A DNA stretch of 64,000 bases from Bermanella sp040371755 (GCF_040371755.1 NZ_BAABWE010000002.1:310001-374000); one strand, 5' to 3'; positions 42,624 through 52,021 are shown, counted from the stretch's first letter. The notes: a model not told the origin generated them from the letters alone. A program made the numbers and translations.

Positions 42624-45506
42624 ATGGCCATGGATAAAACCTACCAGCCCCACGCAATCGAGCAATCTTGGTATAACACTTGGGAAAAAAAGGGCTATTT
42701 TGCTCCCCAAGGTGGTGATGACAGCTACTGCATCATGATTCCGCCACCAAACGTCACCGGCTCTTTGCACATGGGTCATGGCTTTAATAATGCAGTTATG
42801 GACTGCATGATTCGCTACAACCGCATGCAAGGCAAAAACACCCTATGGCAGCCGGGCACCGACCACGCCGGCATCGCCACGCAAATGGTGGTAGAGCGTC
42901 AATTGGCCGCTCAAGGCATTGATCGAAAAGAGCTGGGCCGTGAAAAATTCTTAGAAAAAGTCTGGGACTGGAAAGCCGAATCCGGTGGAAACATCACCAA
43001 CCAAATTCGCCGTTTAGGCTCATCGGTGGATTGGAGTCGTGAGCGCTTCACCATGGACGATGGCCTAAGCAAAGCCGTCGAAGAAGTATTCGTGCGCCTC
43101 TACAAAGAAGATCTCATCTACCGCGGAAAGCGCCTCGTTAACTGGGACCCTAAACTGCACACGGCCATTTCTGATCTTGAAGTGGAAAACAAAGATAAAA
43201 AAGGCCACATGTGGCACTTCCGCTACCCATTGGCCGATGGTGTCACTACTCAAGACGACCACAACTACATCGTGGTGGCCACTACCCGTCCTGAAACCAT
43301 GCTCGGCGATACCGGCGTGGCGGTGAACCCAGAAGACCCACGCTATAAAGATTTAATTGGTAAGTTCATTGAGCTTCCACTGGTTGGCCGCCGCATTCCT
43401 ATTGTCGGTGACGAACACGCTGATATGACAAAAGGCACGGGTTGCGTAAAAATCACCCCTGCTCACGACTTTAACGACTACGAAGTAGGTAAACGCAATA
43501 AACTGCCTATGATCAACATTCTCACCTTTAATGGTGAGATTCGTGCCGAAGCCGAAGTATTCAACACAAACGGCGAACCAAGCGAAGACTACAGCACCGA
43601 ATTACCCCAAGAATTCGCTGGCCTAGATCGTTTTGAAGCACGTAAAGCCATCGTGGCGAAATTTGACGAGCTTGGCTTACTGGATGAAGTGAAAGATCAC
43701 GATTTAACCGTACCTTACGGCGACCGAGGTGGCGTGGTCATCGAGCCAATGCTCACCGACCAATGGTATGTGCGCATTGAAGAACTGGCCAAGCCCGCCA
43801 TTGAAGCGGTTGAAAACGGCAGCATCGAATTTGTACCAAAAAGCTACGAGAACATGTACTTTGCTTGGATGCGTGACATTCAAGACTGGTGTATCTCGCG
43901 CCAACTTTGGTGGGGCCATCGCATCCCTGCTTGGTATGACGACAACGGCAATGTATACGTGGGTCGCAGCGAAGCGGATGTACGTCAAGATAACAACTTA
44001 AGCGATGATGTGAATCTACGCCAAGACAACGACGTACTAGACACGTGGTTCAGCTCGGCTTTATGGACATTCTCTACCCTTGGCTGGCCAGAAGACACAG
44101 AAGAATTAAAAACCTTCCACCCAACCGATGTATTGGTTACCGGTTTTGACATCATCTTCTTCTGGGTTGCCCGAATGATCATGATGACCCTGAAGTTCAC
44201 CGGCGAAGTACCGTTTAAAAAGGTTTACGTCCATGGCCTTGTACGTGACCAAGAAGGCCAGAAAATGTCCAAGTCCAAAGGTAACGTATTGGACCCACTG
44301 GACATCATTGACGGTATCGAACTTGAAGATCTTGTATCAAAACGCACCAGCGGCATGATGCAGCCTCAAATGGCAGCGAAAATTGAAAAGCAAACCCGCA
44401 AACACTTCCCTGACGGCATTGCCGCCCACGGTACCGATGCATTGCGCTTTACTTTCTTATCATTGGCCTCCACAGGTCGTGACGTGAAGTTTGATATGAG
44501 CCGCTTAGAAGGCTACCGTAACTTCTGTAACAAACTATGGAATGCCACGCGCTTTGTTATGGAGTCCATTGGTCATACCGATGAATCCCCATTAAGCAAA
44601 GACGCCATTGCGGATTTAAACAATGGCGACGTAGATTTCTCTCTGGCGGATCGTTGGATTATTTCACGCTTACAACAAGCGGAAAAAGAAATCATCCATG
44701 CACTTGATGATTTCCGTTTTGATCACGCCGCACAATCCCTTTACGACTTTGTATGGAACGAATACTGCGCATGGTACTTAGAGCTTTCTAAACCTGTATT
44801 GTGGAGCGACGAATCTACAGACGCGCAAAAACGCGCCGCCCGTCGTACCTTGGTAAACGTGTTAGAAACCATTTTACGTTTAGCTCATCCAATGATGCCT
44901 TACATCACCGAAGAAATTTGGCAAACTCTAGCGCCGATTGCCGACACCACTAAGCTGTCGAAAAATGGCGAAACCATCATGCTCGCCCAGTACCCTCAGT
45001 ACGATGAAAGCAAAGTAGATGCACAAGCCGAAACCGACATCGAATGGCTAAAAGGTGTAATCACGGGTATTCGTAATATTCGCGCCGATTTAGGCATAGG
45101 TCCGGGTAAACCCGTTAAATGTTTATTCAAAAACGGCAGTGATGATGATCAACGCCGCTTAGATGCTAACACCAATTTCTTAAAGGCCATGGCCAAGCTA
45201 GAGGACATCACTTGGTTAAACGGCGGCGAAAAAGCCCCGCTTTCTTCAACGGCTCTTGTGGGCAAAATGGAAGTATTGATTCCAATGGCCGGTAACATTG
45301 ATGCCGCCGCTGAAATCAATCGCTTAAGTAAAGCATTAGAGAAAAACCAAAAGGAACTTGGTCGTGTGGCTGGTAAATTAAATAACCCTAAATTTACCGA
45401 CAAGGCACCGGCTGACGTCATCGAAAAAGAGAAAGCCAAACTGGCCGAATTTGAAGACGCGGCAGCTAAGCTTTCTGAACAATTGGAAGCGATTAAAGCG
45501 CTTTAA
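42624..45506 (+). CDS. valS: Valyl-tRNA synthetase
   Basis: 960 residues. Class I signatures: PPPNVTGSLHMGH (HIGH) near residue 42 and KMSKSKGN (KMSKS) near 550. Editing domain (about 190-340) with GTGCVKITPAHDFNDYEVG. C-terminal anticodon and coiled-coil tRNA-binding arm (about 890-960, 'AAEINRLSKALEKNQKELGR'). Essential cytosolic enzyme that charges tRNA-Val. Canonical partner of pepA-holC upstream. Confidence 0.98.
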   Translation: MAMDKTYQPHAIEQSWYNTWEKKGYFAPQGGDDSYCIMIPPPNVTGSLHMGHGFNNAVMDCMIRYNRMQGKNTLWQPGTDHAGIATQMVVERQLAAQGIDRKELGREKFLEKVWDWKAESGGNITNQIRRLGSSVDWSRERFTMDDGLSKAVEEVFVRLYKEDLIYRGKRLVNWDPKLHTAISDLEVENKDKKGHMWHFRYPLADGVTTQDDHNYIVVATTRPETMLGDTGVAVNPEDPRYKDLIGKFIELPLVGRRIPIVGDEHADMTKGTGCVKITPAHDFNDYEVGKRNKLPMINILTFNGEIRAEAEVFNTNGEPSEDYSTELPQEFAGLDRFEARKAIVAKFDELGLLDEVKDHDLTVPYGDRGGVVIEPMLTDQWYVRIEELAKPAIEAVENGSIEFVPKSYENMYFAWMRDIQDWCISRQLWWGHRIPAWYDDNGNVYVGRSEADVRQDNNLSDDVNLRQDNDVLDTWFSSALWTFSTLGWPEDTEELKTFHPTDVLVTGFDIIFFWVARMIMMTLKFTGEVPFKKVYVHGLVRDQEGQKMSKSKGNVLDPLDIIDGIELEDLVSKRTSGMMQPQMAAKIEKQTRKHFPDGIAAHGTDALRFTFLSLASTGRDVKFDMSRLEGYRNFCNKLWNATRFVMESIGHTDESPLSKDAIADLNNGDVDFSLADRWIISRLQQAEKEIIHALDDFRFDHAAQSLYDFVWNEYCAWYLELSKPVLWSDESTDAQKRAARRTLVNVLETILRLAHPMMPYITEEIWQTLAPIADTTKLSKNGETIMLAQYPQYDESKVDAQAETDIEWLKGVITGIRNIRADLGIGPGKPVKCLFKNGSDDDQRRLDANTNFLKAMAKLEDITWLNGGEKAPLSSTALVGKMEVLIPMAGNIDAAAEINRLSKALEKNQKELGRVAGKLNNPKFTDKAPADVIEKEKAKLAEFEDAAAKLSEQLEAIKAL

Positions 45507-45513
45507 TGGGAGA

Positions 45514-45538
45514 CGCAGCTAAAGTATTCGCTGCGTTT
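45514..45538 (+). terminator. valS terminator
   Basis: CGCAGC / GCTGCG stem with a 10-base loop, then TTTCG. Sequence is almost the same as pepA terminator 1 (GACGCAGCTAA...CGCTGCG). Confidence 0.6.
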
Positions 45539-45603
45539 CGTCAAAGCTTGCCTTCGTCATTCCGGACGTAGGCGCGAGCCATTTTCTAATTTAACAAGCA
45601 ACA

Positions 45604-45647
45604 GTAGGATGGGTTAGATTGAGCGAAGCGAAATCGTAACCCATCAC
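45604..45647. repeat. REP-like imperfect palindrome
   Basis: GATGGGTTA-GATT ... AATC-(G)-TAACCCATC around an AGCGAAGCG loop. Elements with GATGGGTTA...AGCGAAGCG...TAACCCATC are spread through many gammaproteobacterial genomes between genes; this looks like a single copy here. Confidence 0.6.
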
Positions 45648-45695
45648 TTGAAAATCAGCGACCACAAAAAGATATTTAGCATTCAAGGAAGATTC

Positions 45696-46280
45696 ATGCT
45701 TGCGCGACTTTTAATTTTTACCTTTCTTTTTTCTTTTCAATTAGTTTGTGCCAATCCAGCCCCTACTCAGCATTCCTATACAGAAAAAGAAATGGAAAAC
45801 AAAGTATGGTTCGGCTCTGCCAGCTACCTTATTGGCCACCACAGTTATAAACCTGAAGACGAAGTGCTTTCTAGCTATACCTCTGGCATTAATCTAACAG
45901 CCGGAATTCATCTTCTTCCTATTGCTAGTATCGAAAGTGCTTTTACATTTTGGCTTGATAGTGATGAAGAAGAGGATAATTTGGAAGATAGCATCACTCA
46001 TAGTATATTCCATGACTTCCACTTTGAGGGTGCCAGTGTCGGTGTTAATGGAATTATTCATTTACCAATAAAAAATAGTCCCTTTGTAAAATTTGGTCGC
46101 CATTGCTGGTCATTAGAAGCAAATGAAGTACTCAATATCTGGGATGGTAGTGGTTGCTCAAATTTATCCGGGGCAGGTATTACATTAGGTAAAAAGATGA
46201 GCGGACTGAGACTAGAGCTCAACTATATTCGATATAAAGAAGTAAAAACTATGTTCTTTAGTATAGGGCTAGGCATATAA
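45696..46280 (+). CDS. Secreted beta-rich protein, function unknown
   Basis: 194 residues. I use the ATG at 45696 (AAGGAAG 5 bases upstream) since it places a clean signal peptide at the N-terminus (LARLLIFTFLFSFQLVCA); the frame runs 16 codons further upstream without a ribosome site. The mature part alternates hydrophobic residues, with acidic loop 'WLDSDEEEDNLED', and ends FFSIGLGI, suggestive of an eight-strand outer-membrane barrel. Two Cys (HCWSLE, GSGCSN) may bond. Followed 42 bases later by the DUF4124 gene. Confidence 0.65.
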   Translation: MLARLLIFTFLFSFQLVCANPAPTQHSYTEKEMENKVWFGSASYLIGHHSYKPEDEVLSSYTSGINLTAGIHLLPIASIESAFTFWLDSDEEEDNLEDSITHSIFHDFHFEGASVGVNGIIHLPIKNSPFVKFGRHCWSLEANEVLNIWDGSGCSNLSGAGITLGKKMSGLRLELNYIRYKEVKTMFFSIGLGI

Positions 46281-46322
46281 AGAGGATATTAATAATATAT
46301 ATTTCATCACCAAGGATTGGCC

Positions 46323-46793
46323 ATGTTTAAATTTAGTCTGCTGATTTTATTATTCTTAACCTATCACCATTGCTTTTCAGAACTGTATCGCTGTGAGCAA
46401 GCCAATGGCAAGTTTCAATACACAGACAAACCCTGCCCGACCTCAGGCACAACTTACACACCTAAAACTAACATTACTCAATACAAAGACATTGACGATA
46501 TCAATATTAAACGGCCAATTAATTCCAGCACATATACACAAGCCACTTGCCCGTATTTTAGCAGCACAGAATTAAGAAATTTAAGAGTCAAAGACGAATT
46601 TAAAAAAGGAATGACTTACGCCCACATTGAAAATCGCTTTGGCAAACCCGACTCACGATCAGCTAATAAGTGGAATTACAAAAATCAATTTGTTAATCGA
46701 ACGTTCAATTTTAAACAGGGTTGTTTAACAAGCTGGCAAATAAAATGGGAAGGCAAAGAGAGCAAGATAAGTAAGTTTAGAGATGAGCGCTAA
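46323..46793 (+). CDS. DUF4124-domain secreted protein
   Basis: 156 residues. Signal peptide 1-19, then ELYRCEQANGKFQYTDKPCP, the N-terminal DUF4124 pattern (YRC..ANG...Y.D.PC), followed by a linker and a C-terminal BamE/SmpA-like part 'GMTYAHIENRFGKPD'. Such proteins are periplasmic and of unknown role. ATG 46323 has AAGGA upstream; TTG two codons earlier is less likely. It ends two bases before a convergent stop. Confidence 0.75.
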   Translation: MFKFSLLILLFLTYHHCFSELYRCEQANGKFQYTDKPCPTSGTTYTPKTNITQYKDIDDINIKRPINSSTYTQATCPYFSSTELRNLRVKDEFKKGMTYAHIENRFGKPDSRSANKWNYKNQFVNRTFNFKQGCLTSWQIKWEGKESKISKFRDER

Positions 46794-46794
46794 T

Positions 46795-47307
46795 TTAAGT
46801 TAAACGCACAACCCCTGACTTCCCCATAAAATCAGCCACCAGCCAAATCTGATCAAACTGATACCCATCCGGTATTTGAATTTCACTCATAGCATTCAGT
46901 ACTTGCTCCCGATCCCATGCGGGGTGAGCATTTCGTATCACCAACCAAACTCGGTTAGAGTCATATTTTTTACTGGCTTTGTTTTTTAAGATGGCATTCA
47001 AGGCATTTATTAATCGTTCACGGGTATTACTGAATGCTTCTTGAAGTTCAAGTTGATGTTTAACGTTGGCATTGATGCCTTGTTTTAGAATATCCATGGC
47101 CTCTTGAGATGAGCCATAAAGATGAGCAATTTCCAAATCTAATCGCTCACCATCTAGCATGCAGGAAACGTCTGGACGTTGTGGGCGATTATGCCAAATA
47201 TGACGAATCCGGTGACCAGTGAGCTGCTCATACTGGCGCATAAACAACTTAGCGGCATCGTGCTCCAGCTTAACTTTAGCTTCTTCACTGGTCCGTTTTT
47301 CTTCCAT
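46795..47307 (-). CDS. Conserved protein with nuclease-like motif, function unknown
   Basis: 170 residues, soluble, helix-rich at the start and end. The middle reads RPDVSCMLDGERLDLEIAH, which resembles the PD..(D/E)x(K) core of restriction-like nucleases but has Ala where Lys is expected. It starts 20 bases after dbpA, so it is probably co-transcribed with this helicase. A link to RNA or ribosome work is suggested by position only. Confidence 0.6.
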   Translation of the reverse strand: MEEKRTSEEAKVKLEHDAAKLFMRQYEQLTGHRIRHIWHNRPQRPDVSCMLDGERLDLEIAHLYGSSQEAMDILKQGINANVKHQLELQEAFSNTRERLINALNAILKNKASKKYDSNRVWLVIRNAHPAWDREQVLNAMSEIQIPDGYQFDQIWLVADFMGKSGVVRLT

Positions 47308-47327
47308 GGAACCTCTTAGAAAATTAA

Positions 47328-48716
47328 CTAACCCCTTAAGCGACGCACACGGAAAGAACGCCCTTTCAATTTGCCTTCGCTGATTTTTCTAAGGGCCACT
47401 TTAGCTGCGTCCCTTTCCACTGCCACAAACGACCAATTATCAAACATATCAATCTTGCCAATTTGTTTGAAGGCAACACCATTTTCAGACGTCAGTGCAC
47501 CGACGATATCACCCGGACGTACTTTTTGTTTTTTGCCACCATCAATTTGCAGTGTCACCATATTGGCTTTGAACGGCGGTTTATCCAATAAACTAAATGG
47601 TGGCAGAATGTCGTTTTCAATTTTAATATCCAAATATTCTGCCAGCACCGCCATCTTGTAGCTTTCTTTATCGGTATGCAGGGTGAACGCTTGACCTTTG
47701 CTGCCAGCGCGGCCGGTACGGCCAATACGATGGACGTGAATCTCTGGGTCGCGGGCCGCTTGATAATTAATTACGCAATCAAGAGCATCTACATCTAACC
47801 CTCGGGCCGCTACATCTGTGGCCACTAAAACCGATGCGCTTTTATTGGCAAAACGCACTAGGGTTTGATCGCGATCCTTTTGCTCTAAATCCCCATGCAA
47901 AGCCACCGCTGCAAACCCAGCATTTGATAATTCATCACAAATTTCTTGAGTTTCTCGCTTTGTGGCACAAAACACCACGCTGCTTTCTGGTTTATGTTTG
48001 AGTAATAACAGCTTAACTGCCGTTAAACGCTGCTGGTTATCCTGCACCAAATAGAAGTGTTGTTTAATGTTAGTGTTTTCAACACCCCCTTCCACTTTTA
48101 CCATAATCGGATCTTGCATCACCCGCTGAGCGATGTTTTGAATTTCATCTGGAAAAGTGGCGCTGAATAATAGGGTCTGGCGTTTTTGTGGCGTTTGCTC
48201 AATGATGTTATCCAAAGAATCTTGAAAGCCCATTTCTAGCATACGGTCAGCTTCATCCAATACAAAAGTGGTGAGCTTATCTAATTTAAGCGTGCCTTTA
48301 CGCAAATGTTCTTCGATTCGCCCAGGCGTGCCCACGACGATGTGAGCCCCATGCTCTAACGAGCCAATTTGCGGGCCAAACGGCATGCCCCCACATAGTG
48401 TGAGTACTTTAATGTTGTGTATGGCACGGGCAAGCTTGCGAATTTCTTTTGCCACTTGGTCTGCCAGTTCACGGGTTGGGCACAATACTAAGCCCTGTAC
48501 GTAAAATCGTTTTACATCCAAGGCATTTAATAAGCCCAAAGAAAACGCGGCGGTTTTACCTGAACCGGTTTTCCCCTGCGCTATAACATCTTGCCCATTG
48601 AGCACAGCCGGTAGGCTTTGATGCTGAATCGGCGTCATGTGCGAGTAACCTAAATCATTAAGATTCTGCAATAGACTGGGGTTTAGCGGTAAAGAAGAGA
48701 ATTGAGGTTGGCTCAC
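47328..48716 (-). CDS. dbpA: ATP-dependent RNA helicase DbpA
   Basis: 462 residues. DEAD-box motifs in order: Q motif (GYSHMTPIQHQSLPA), Walker A AQGKTGSGKTAAF, PTRELA, TPGRIEEH, DEAD (VLDEADRML), SAT, and HRIGRTGRAG. The C-terminal DbpA RNA-binding domain ('VTLQIDGGKKQKVRPGDIVG', 'FVAVERDAA') recognises hairpin 92 of 23S rRNA; the enzyme acts in 50S assembly. A dead copy of its 5' end lies 0.8 kb upstream at 49486. Confidence 0.95.
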   Translation of the reverse strand: MSQPQFSSLPLNPSLLQNLNDLGYSHMTPIQHQSLPAVLNGQDVIAQGKTGSGKTAAFSLGLLNALDVKRFYVQGLVLCPTRELADQVAKEIRKLARAIHNIKVLTLCGGMPFGPQIGSLEHGAHIVVGTPGRIEEHLRKGTLKLDKLTTFVLDEADRMLEMGFQDSLDNIIEQTPQKRQTLLFSATFPDEIQNIAQRVMQDPIMVKVEGGVENTNIKQHFYLVQDNQQRLTAVKLLLLKHKPESSVVFCATKRETQEICDELSNAGFAAVALHGDLEQKDRDQTLVRFANKSASVLVATDVAARGLDVDALDCVINYQAARDPEIHVHRIGRTGRAGSKGQAFTLHTDKESYKMAVLAEYLDIKIENDILPPFSLLDKPPFKANMVTLQIDGGKKQKVRPGDIVGALTSENGVAFKQIGKIDMFDNWSFVAVERDAAKVALRKISEGKLKGRSFRVRRLRG

Positions 48717-48796
48717 TGGGTACCTACAAAGGTGAATACGAATGAGCCAATTCTAGCAGAGTTAACGACGAAAATATCCGCTGATAAAAGATTGAA

Positions 48797-49246
48797 TTAC
48801 TGATATTCAAAGGTTTCTGTATTTGCAATGCTAGCGCAAATTTCAACAATACCGTCGATAATAGTAGAGGTTTCGCATAATCCAAATGACAAAGTGGTTG
48901 GTTTATGAGTAAAGGTACTGTGATTCCACGATGGCATTTCTTCTGTTATAGAGATAAAGCCTGAACTTTGGGTAGTAGTATGAACCTTCCAACCAACTTT
49001 CACCCCCCCACCCTGTGAATTCTTTGCCTCCACAAACCAAACAACAATATCTACCTCTTGATTAGCTTCTTTGTTCTCTATTTCCCAGCCAATATTCTGA
49101 AACTCAAATTCTACTGTTTCGCCTAACTCTGGTAGCTCAGAGTCAGGCGCAGGGGAAATAGAGTCCACCTGGATACTGCCGGATATATTTGTTTCACCAC
49201 AAGCGGCTAGCAGCAGTACTATCCATGTGAATATTAAGGATTTCAT
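48797..49246 (-). CDS. Lipoprotein, function unknown
   Basis: 149 residues. Lipobox LLAACG (Cys at 16). The mature part is a beta-rich, Cys-containing domain ('VDIVVWFVEAKNSQGGGVKV', 'GLCETSTIIDGIVEICASIA'). Its first 45 bases and upstream region are duplicated exactly (see the 99-bp repeat), so two copies of the promoter and start region lie in tandem. Function unknown. Confidence 0.68.
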   Translation of the reverse strand: MKSLIFTWIVLLLAACGETNISGSIQVDSISPAPDSELPELGETVEFEFQNIGWEIENKEANQEVDIVVWFVEAKNSQGGGVKVGWKVHTTTQSSGFISITEEMPSWNHSTFTHKPTTLSFGLCETSTIIDGIVEICASIANTETFEYQ

Positions 49247-49399
49247 ATTAAGTCCTTTTAACGATTTTAGGTTATTCTATCATATAGCTTATTCACAATA
49301 AGCGGCTAGCAGCAGTACTATCCATGTGAATATTAAGGATTTCATATTAAGTCCTTTTAACGATTTTAGGTTATTCTATCATATAGCTTATTCACAATA
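49202..49399. repeat. Perfect 99-bp tandem duplication
   Basis: The unit beginning AGCGGCTAGCAGCAG at 49202 recurs exactly at 49301, two units end to end. It covers the first 15 codons or so of the lipoprotein gene, its ribosome site and upstream DNA. The outer copy gives only an 18-codon dead leader (stop at a TAA made at the junction). Perfect identity points to a very recent event. Confidence 0.95.
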
Positions 49400-49485
49400 A
49401 GCGTGCTTTTACTCGTTAGGATAATCCATTCCCTGCCCGAGTTATGACTCCCTAATAGCAGTTTATAGATAGGGGTATCACATGA

Positions 49486-49657
49486 CACTAGCTGTTTTAC
49501 CTGATCCGGTTTAACCTTGAGCAATAACATCCTTCCCTGCTAACACCGCAGACAAACGCAGCTGCTGAATCCAGGTCATATGGATATAACCCATATCTTC
49601 TGGGTTTTGCAGCAAACTAGGATTAAGGTCTATTTGAGAAAAAGTCGGTTGACTCAC
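49486..49657 (-). pseudogene. Truncated dbpA-like helicase fragment
   Basis: Translation from GTG 49657 gives 'VSQPTFSQIDLNPSLLQNPE', then GYIHMTWIQQLRLSAVLAGKDVIAQG, aligned residue for residue with the start of DbpA (SQPQFSSLPLNPSLLQ... DVIAQG). The next codon is TAA where DbpA has Lys of AQGKTGSGKTA; after this stop TGSGKTA is still readable, and similarity ends near 49486. So a helicase copy was truncated and then lost its frame by a nonsense change in Walker A. Similarity is partial, so it is an old copy. Confidence 0.8.
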
Positions 49658-49907
49658 GTAACATCTATGTATAAAAGAATCTAAGGGAGTTTTAACAGAG
49701 GTAGTAAAGGGATTGACTAAGGATTCACGGCAAGTCTTCCACGAACTTTTATCTATACAAGTGATTCGTTTCTTGAACACCAAAACAATCTATTGAGCAC
49801 CTAAATCTATATTTAAGGGCCATGTAAACTATTCCAACAACATAACCTCAAAGCCTTTTAGATCTATAAGAATATAGCAACCAATACAAGTAGTTTTTCA
49901 AGCCACA

Positions 49908-51056
49908 TTATTCAGATATCAATGCGTAATCCCAATCAGCGCTGACCATTGGGGCTTTAGTTTGTATCAAGCCAATGGCATTAAATGCGTCTTGAACTTG
50001 ATTATTTAACACATCAAGACGATAGGGAAACTCTGAATTTTCAAAGAAATCCATATTACCTTTTTTATCCACAAATTGAGCATCATAGTATAAATTTTCA
50101 ATATCCATTTGAGCTGTTTTATCACCTAATAGAATTTCAGCGGATGCTTCTTGTAGTTGAATTTTTCGTGGATTTGTAAGGTCAGTCATTAGAGTTTGTA
50201 ACTCTTGTGATGTATTCATTAATACTTGTACAAATGCTTGCACTTCAGATTTATGATTAGCAAAATAATCGGATCGAACGACATATACATCCGCAATGAT
50301 GCGTCGAGCATACATGGTTGAAATAATCATCCTTGCTCCCTCAATAGAATCATTTTTTCCAGTACCTACTCGCCGTCCAGAGGTTAAACCATAAGCATCT
50401 GAAATAATCATAAACGAGGCATCTATATCATTAAGTTTTAATGCTTCGGCTGGAGAGTTCGGTGATAACGTTAAATCTTCCATCCATTTTAAATTAACAT
50501 CACTCATTTTTAATCCTGCCTGAGTAAGCAGTGTTGTCATAAAGTCTACATGAGGACCGTAAGCCTGTATCGCTATTGTTTTTCCTTTAAGCTGATCAAC
50601 TCGCATAATATTATTTTTGGCAACTAACGTATCACCTCCTCTGGACCACGTTAGTTGATAAATCACAATTGGATAGGTTCGGGGGTCTTGCGTAATTAAA
50701 TCCAGCGCCTGATTGCACATTCCAATTGTGCAACGTAAATAAGGGGAATCACCTGACAAATACTCTTGCAACTGTTTATCAAAGTTATCTTGCAGGACAA
50801 GCTCATAATCTAACCCAGCTCTTGCCATGGCACTATCAGGCTGAGTTCGGGTATTCATACCATTTGCTAAAATAGTCACCATATCGCCACCCCATGTAAT
50901 CATAGGAACTCGCATAGGCGTTGTTTTTTTCACAGGTCCTACCGTTGTATTAATTCGCTTGGCAAGCGGTTGAGGTTCAATAAAATTAGGGGAAGCACCA
51001 ACACTAAGAGTGAAAAATGATATGGATAATAGGATTAATTTAAAAAAATAGCGCAT
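49908..51056 (-). CDS. Periplasmic solute-binding protein (NMT1/TauA-like)
   Basis: 382 residues from the ATG at 51056, which has AGGTCC upstream and a signal peptide (MRYFFKLILLSISFFTLSVG, cleavage after GAS). An in-frame start 22 codons upstream would bury it. The mature fold is two-lobed: 'MITWGGDMVTILANGMNTRT', 'MRVDQLKGKTIAIQAYGPHV', 'SPAEALKLNDIDASFMIISD', as in NMT1/TauA-type binding proteins for small anions or nitrate-like or aliphatic compounds. There is no permease or ATPase gene nearby, so its transporter partner is elsewhere or missing. Confidence 0.8.
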   Translation of the reverse strand: MRYFFKLILLSISFFTLSVGASPNFIEPQPLAKRINTTVGPVKKTTPMRVPMITWGGDMVTILANGMNTRTQPDSAMARAGLDYELVLQDNFDKQLQEYLSGDSPYLRCTIGMCNQALDLITQDPRTYPIVIYQLTWSRGGDTLVAKNNIMRVDQLKGKTIAIQAYGPHVDFMTTLLTQAGLKMSDVNLKWMEDLTLSPNSPAEALKLNDIDASFMIISDAYGLTSGRRVGTGKNDSIEGARMIISTMYARRIIADVYVVRSDYFANHKSEVQAFVQVLMNTSQELQTLMTDLTNPRKIQLQEASAEILLGDKTAQMDIENLYYDAQFVDKKGNMDFFENSEFPYRLDVLNNQVQDAFNAIGLIQTKAPMVSADWDYALISE

Positions 51057-51594
51057 CAGAGGACCTTTATTTCTTTTGAAATATTTAAGTTCTGAAACCC
51101 CAGAAGCAATTTTAGTGCCCAAATCAACCGCTTTGCTCTTATTTTGTGCGTAGCATGATTAACTCTCGAGATATCTGCCAAAATACTTAGAAGTGCTCAT
51201 TTTTATACTAATTATTCAGCACCACCATAATGCTTAAAAATAATTTTACGCACTCAAATAAATCACAATTATCTTTTATGCACTCAATAAGTATTAATAA
51301 CATTAGAGATATAGCCATCAAAAAAATAATTCATATGACCACATTCAAAAATTAAATTAATTTAAAAAAGTAAATTGAAAATAATAAAAAAGCATTAGAT
51401 GGAAATTGTAATTCAACGATACAGCCGAATTTAAAATTAAACAATTAATGGAGAGTATAAAAAGAGCCGTTATAGGAAAATATTGAAAACACTAAAAATT
51501 ATTCGTTGACGATCCATGCTACCAACCAAGGTATACCAACCCACACCTTAATAAATGAAGATGATTTAAACTTATTTTGTTCTAATTTTTAAAA
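51057..51594. other. AT-rich intergenic region, no gene seen
   Basis: 538 bases, very AT-rich, many stop codons in all frames. There is a near-direct repeat ('ACGCACTCAAATAA' and 'ATGCACTCAATAA' about 40 bases apart) and long A/T tracts. It should hold the promoter of the solute-binding gene (minus strand) and a 3' region for the small secreted protein. I see no RNA gene or insertion. Confidence 0.5.
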
Positions 51595-51885
51595 TTAGGA
51601 CAAATCATCGCAAACATTCGTTGAAACGATAAATCGCTCAAAGCTTTTTTTACCCGATTGCATACGTGCATGCACGCAACTCCAATACGTGCCACGCTGA
51701 CTAGACTGCTCTGATTCACATGAGGTTTTTAATGCACCTAATTCGTCTTTTAATATCGGTTCATTTTCAATTAGGCTTGCGAATAATCCATTACAATCAA
51801 GGGTCTTCGAGGAATCATTACTTAAAGCGATAGCCGATAAAGACATTGCTGGTAACAATAAAACGTAAAAAGGAAGTTTGATCAT
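51595..51885 (-). CDS. Small secreted Cys-rich protein, function unknown
   Basis: 96 residues. Signal peptide 1-20 (LLLPAMSLSAIA) and four Cys in the mature part (LDCNG, KTSCESE, WSCVHAR, NVCDD), probably two disulfides. GGAGC precedes the ATG. No motif is recognised. AT-rich surroundings suggest an accessory gene. Confidence 0.6.
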   Translation of the reverse strand: MIKLPFYVLLLPAMSLSAIALSNDSSKTLDCNGLFASLIENEPILKDELGALKTSCESEQSSQRGTYWSCVHARMQSGKKSFERFIVSTNVCDDLS

Positions 51886-51970
51886 GGTCTTGCTCCTTTC
51901 TTTTTATTATTTTTATAAGCTAGGAAGCTCAGACTAAGTTGTAGACCAGATTATGGACAGTGTCCAATTA

Positions 51971-51996
51971 AAAAAGCCGCTATTAAGCGGCATTTT
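51971..51996 (-). terminator. Terminator after the small membrane protein gene
   Basis: Minus strand: GCCGCT-TAAT-AGCGGC then T6. It lies 26 bases past the stop at 52022. Confidence 0.8.
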
Positions 51997-52021
51997 TAAT
52001 GCTTTAAGCTATAAAACACGG

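Noticed and set aside
42567..42830. Minus-strand frame over the valS start
   Set aside because: It is antisense to the HIGH-motif region of valS.
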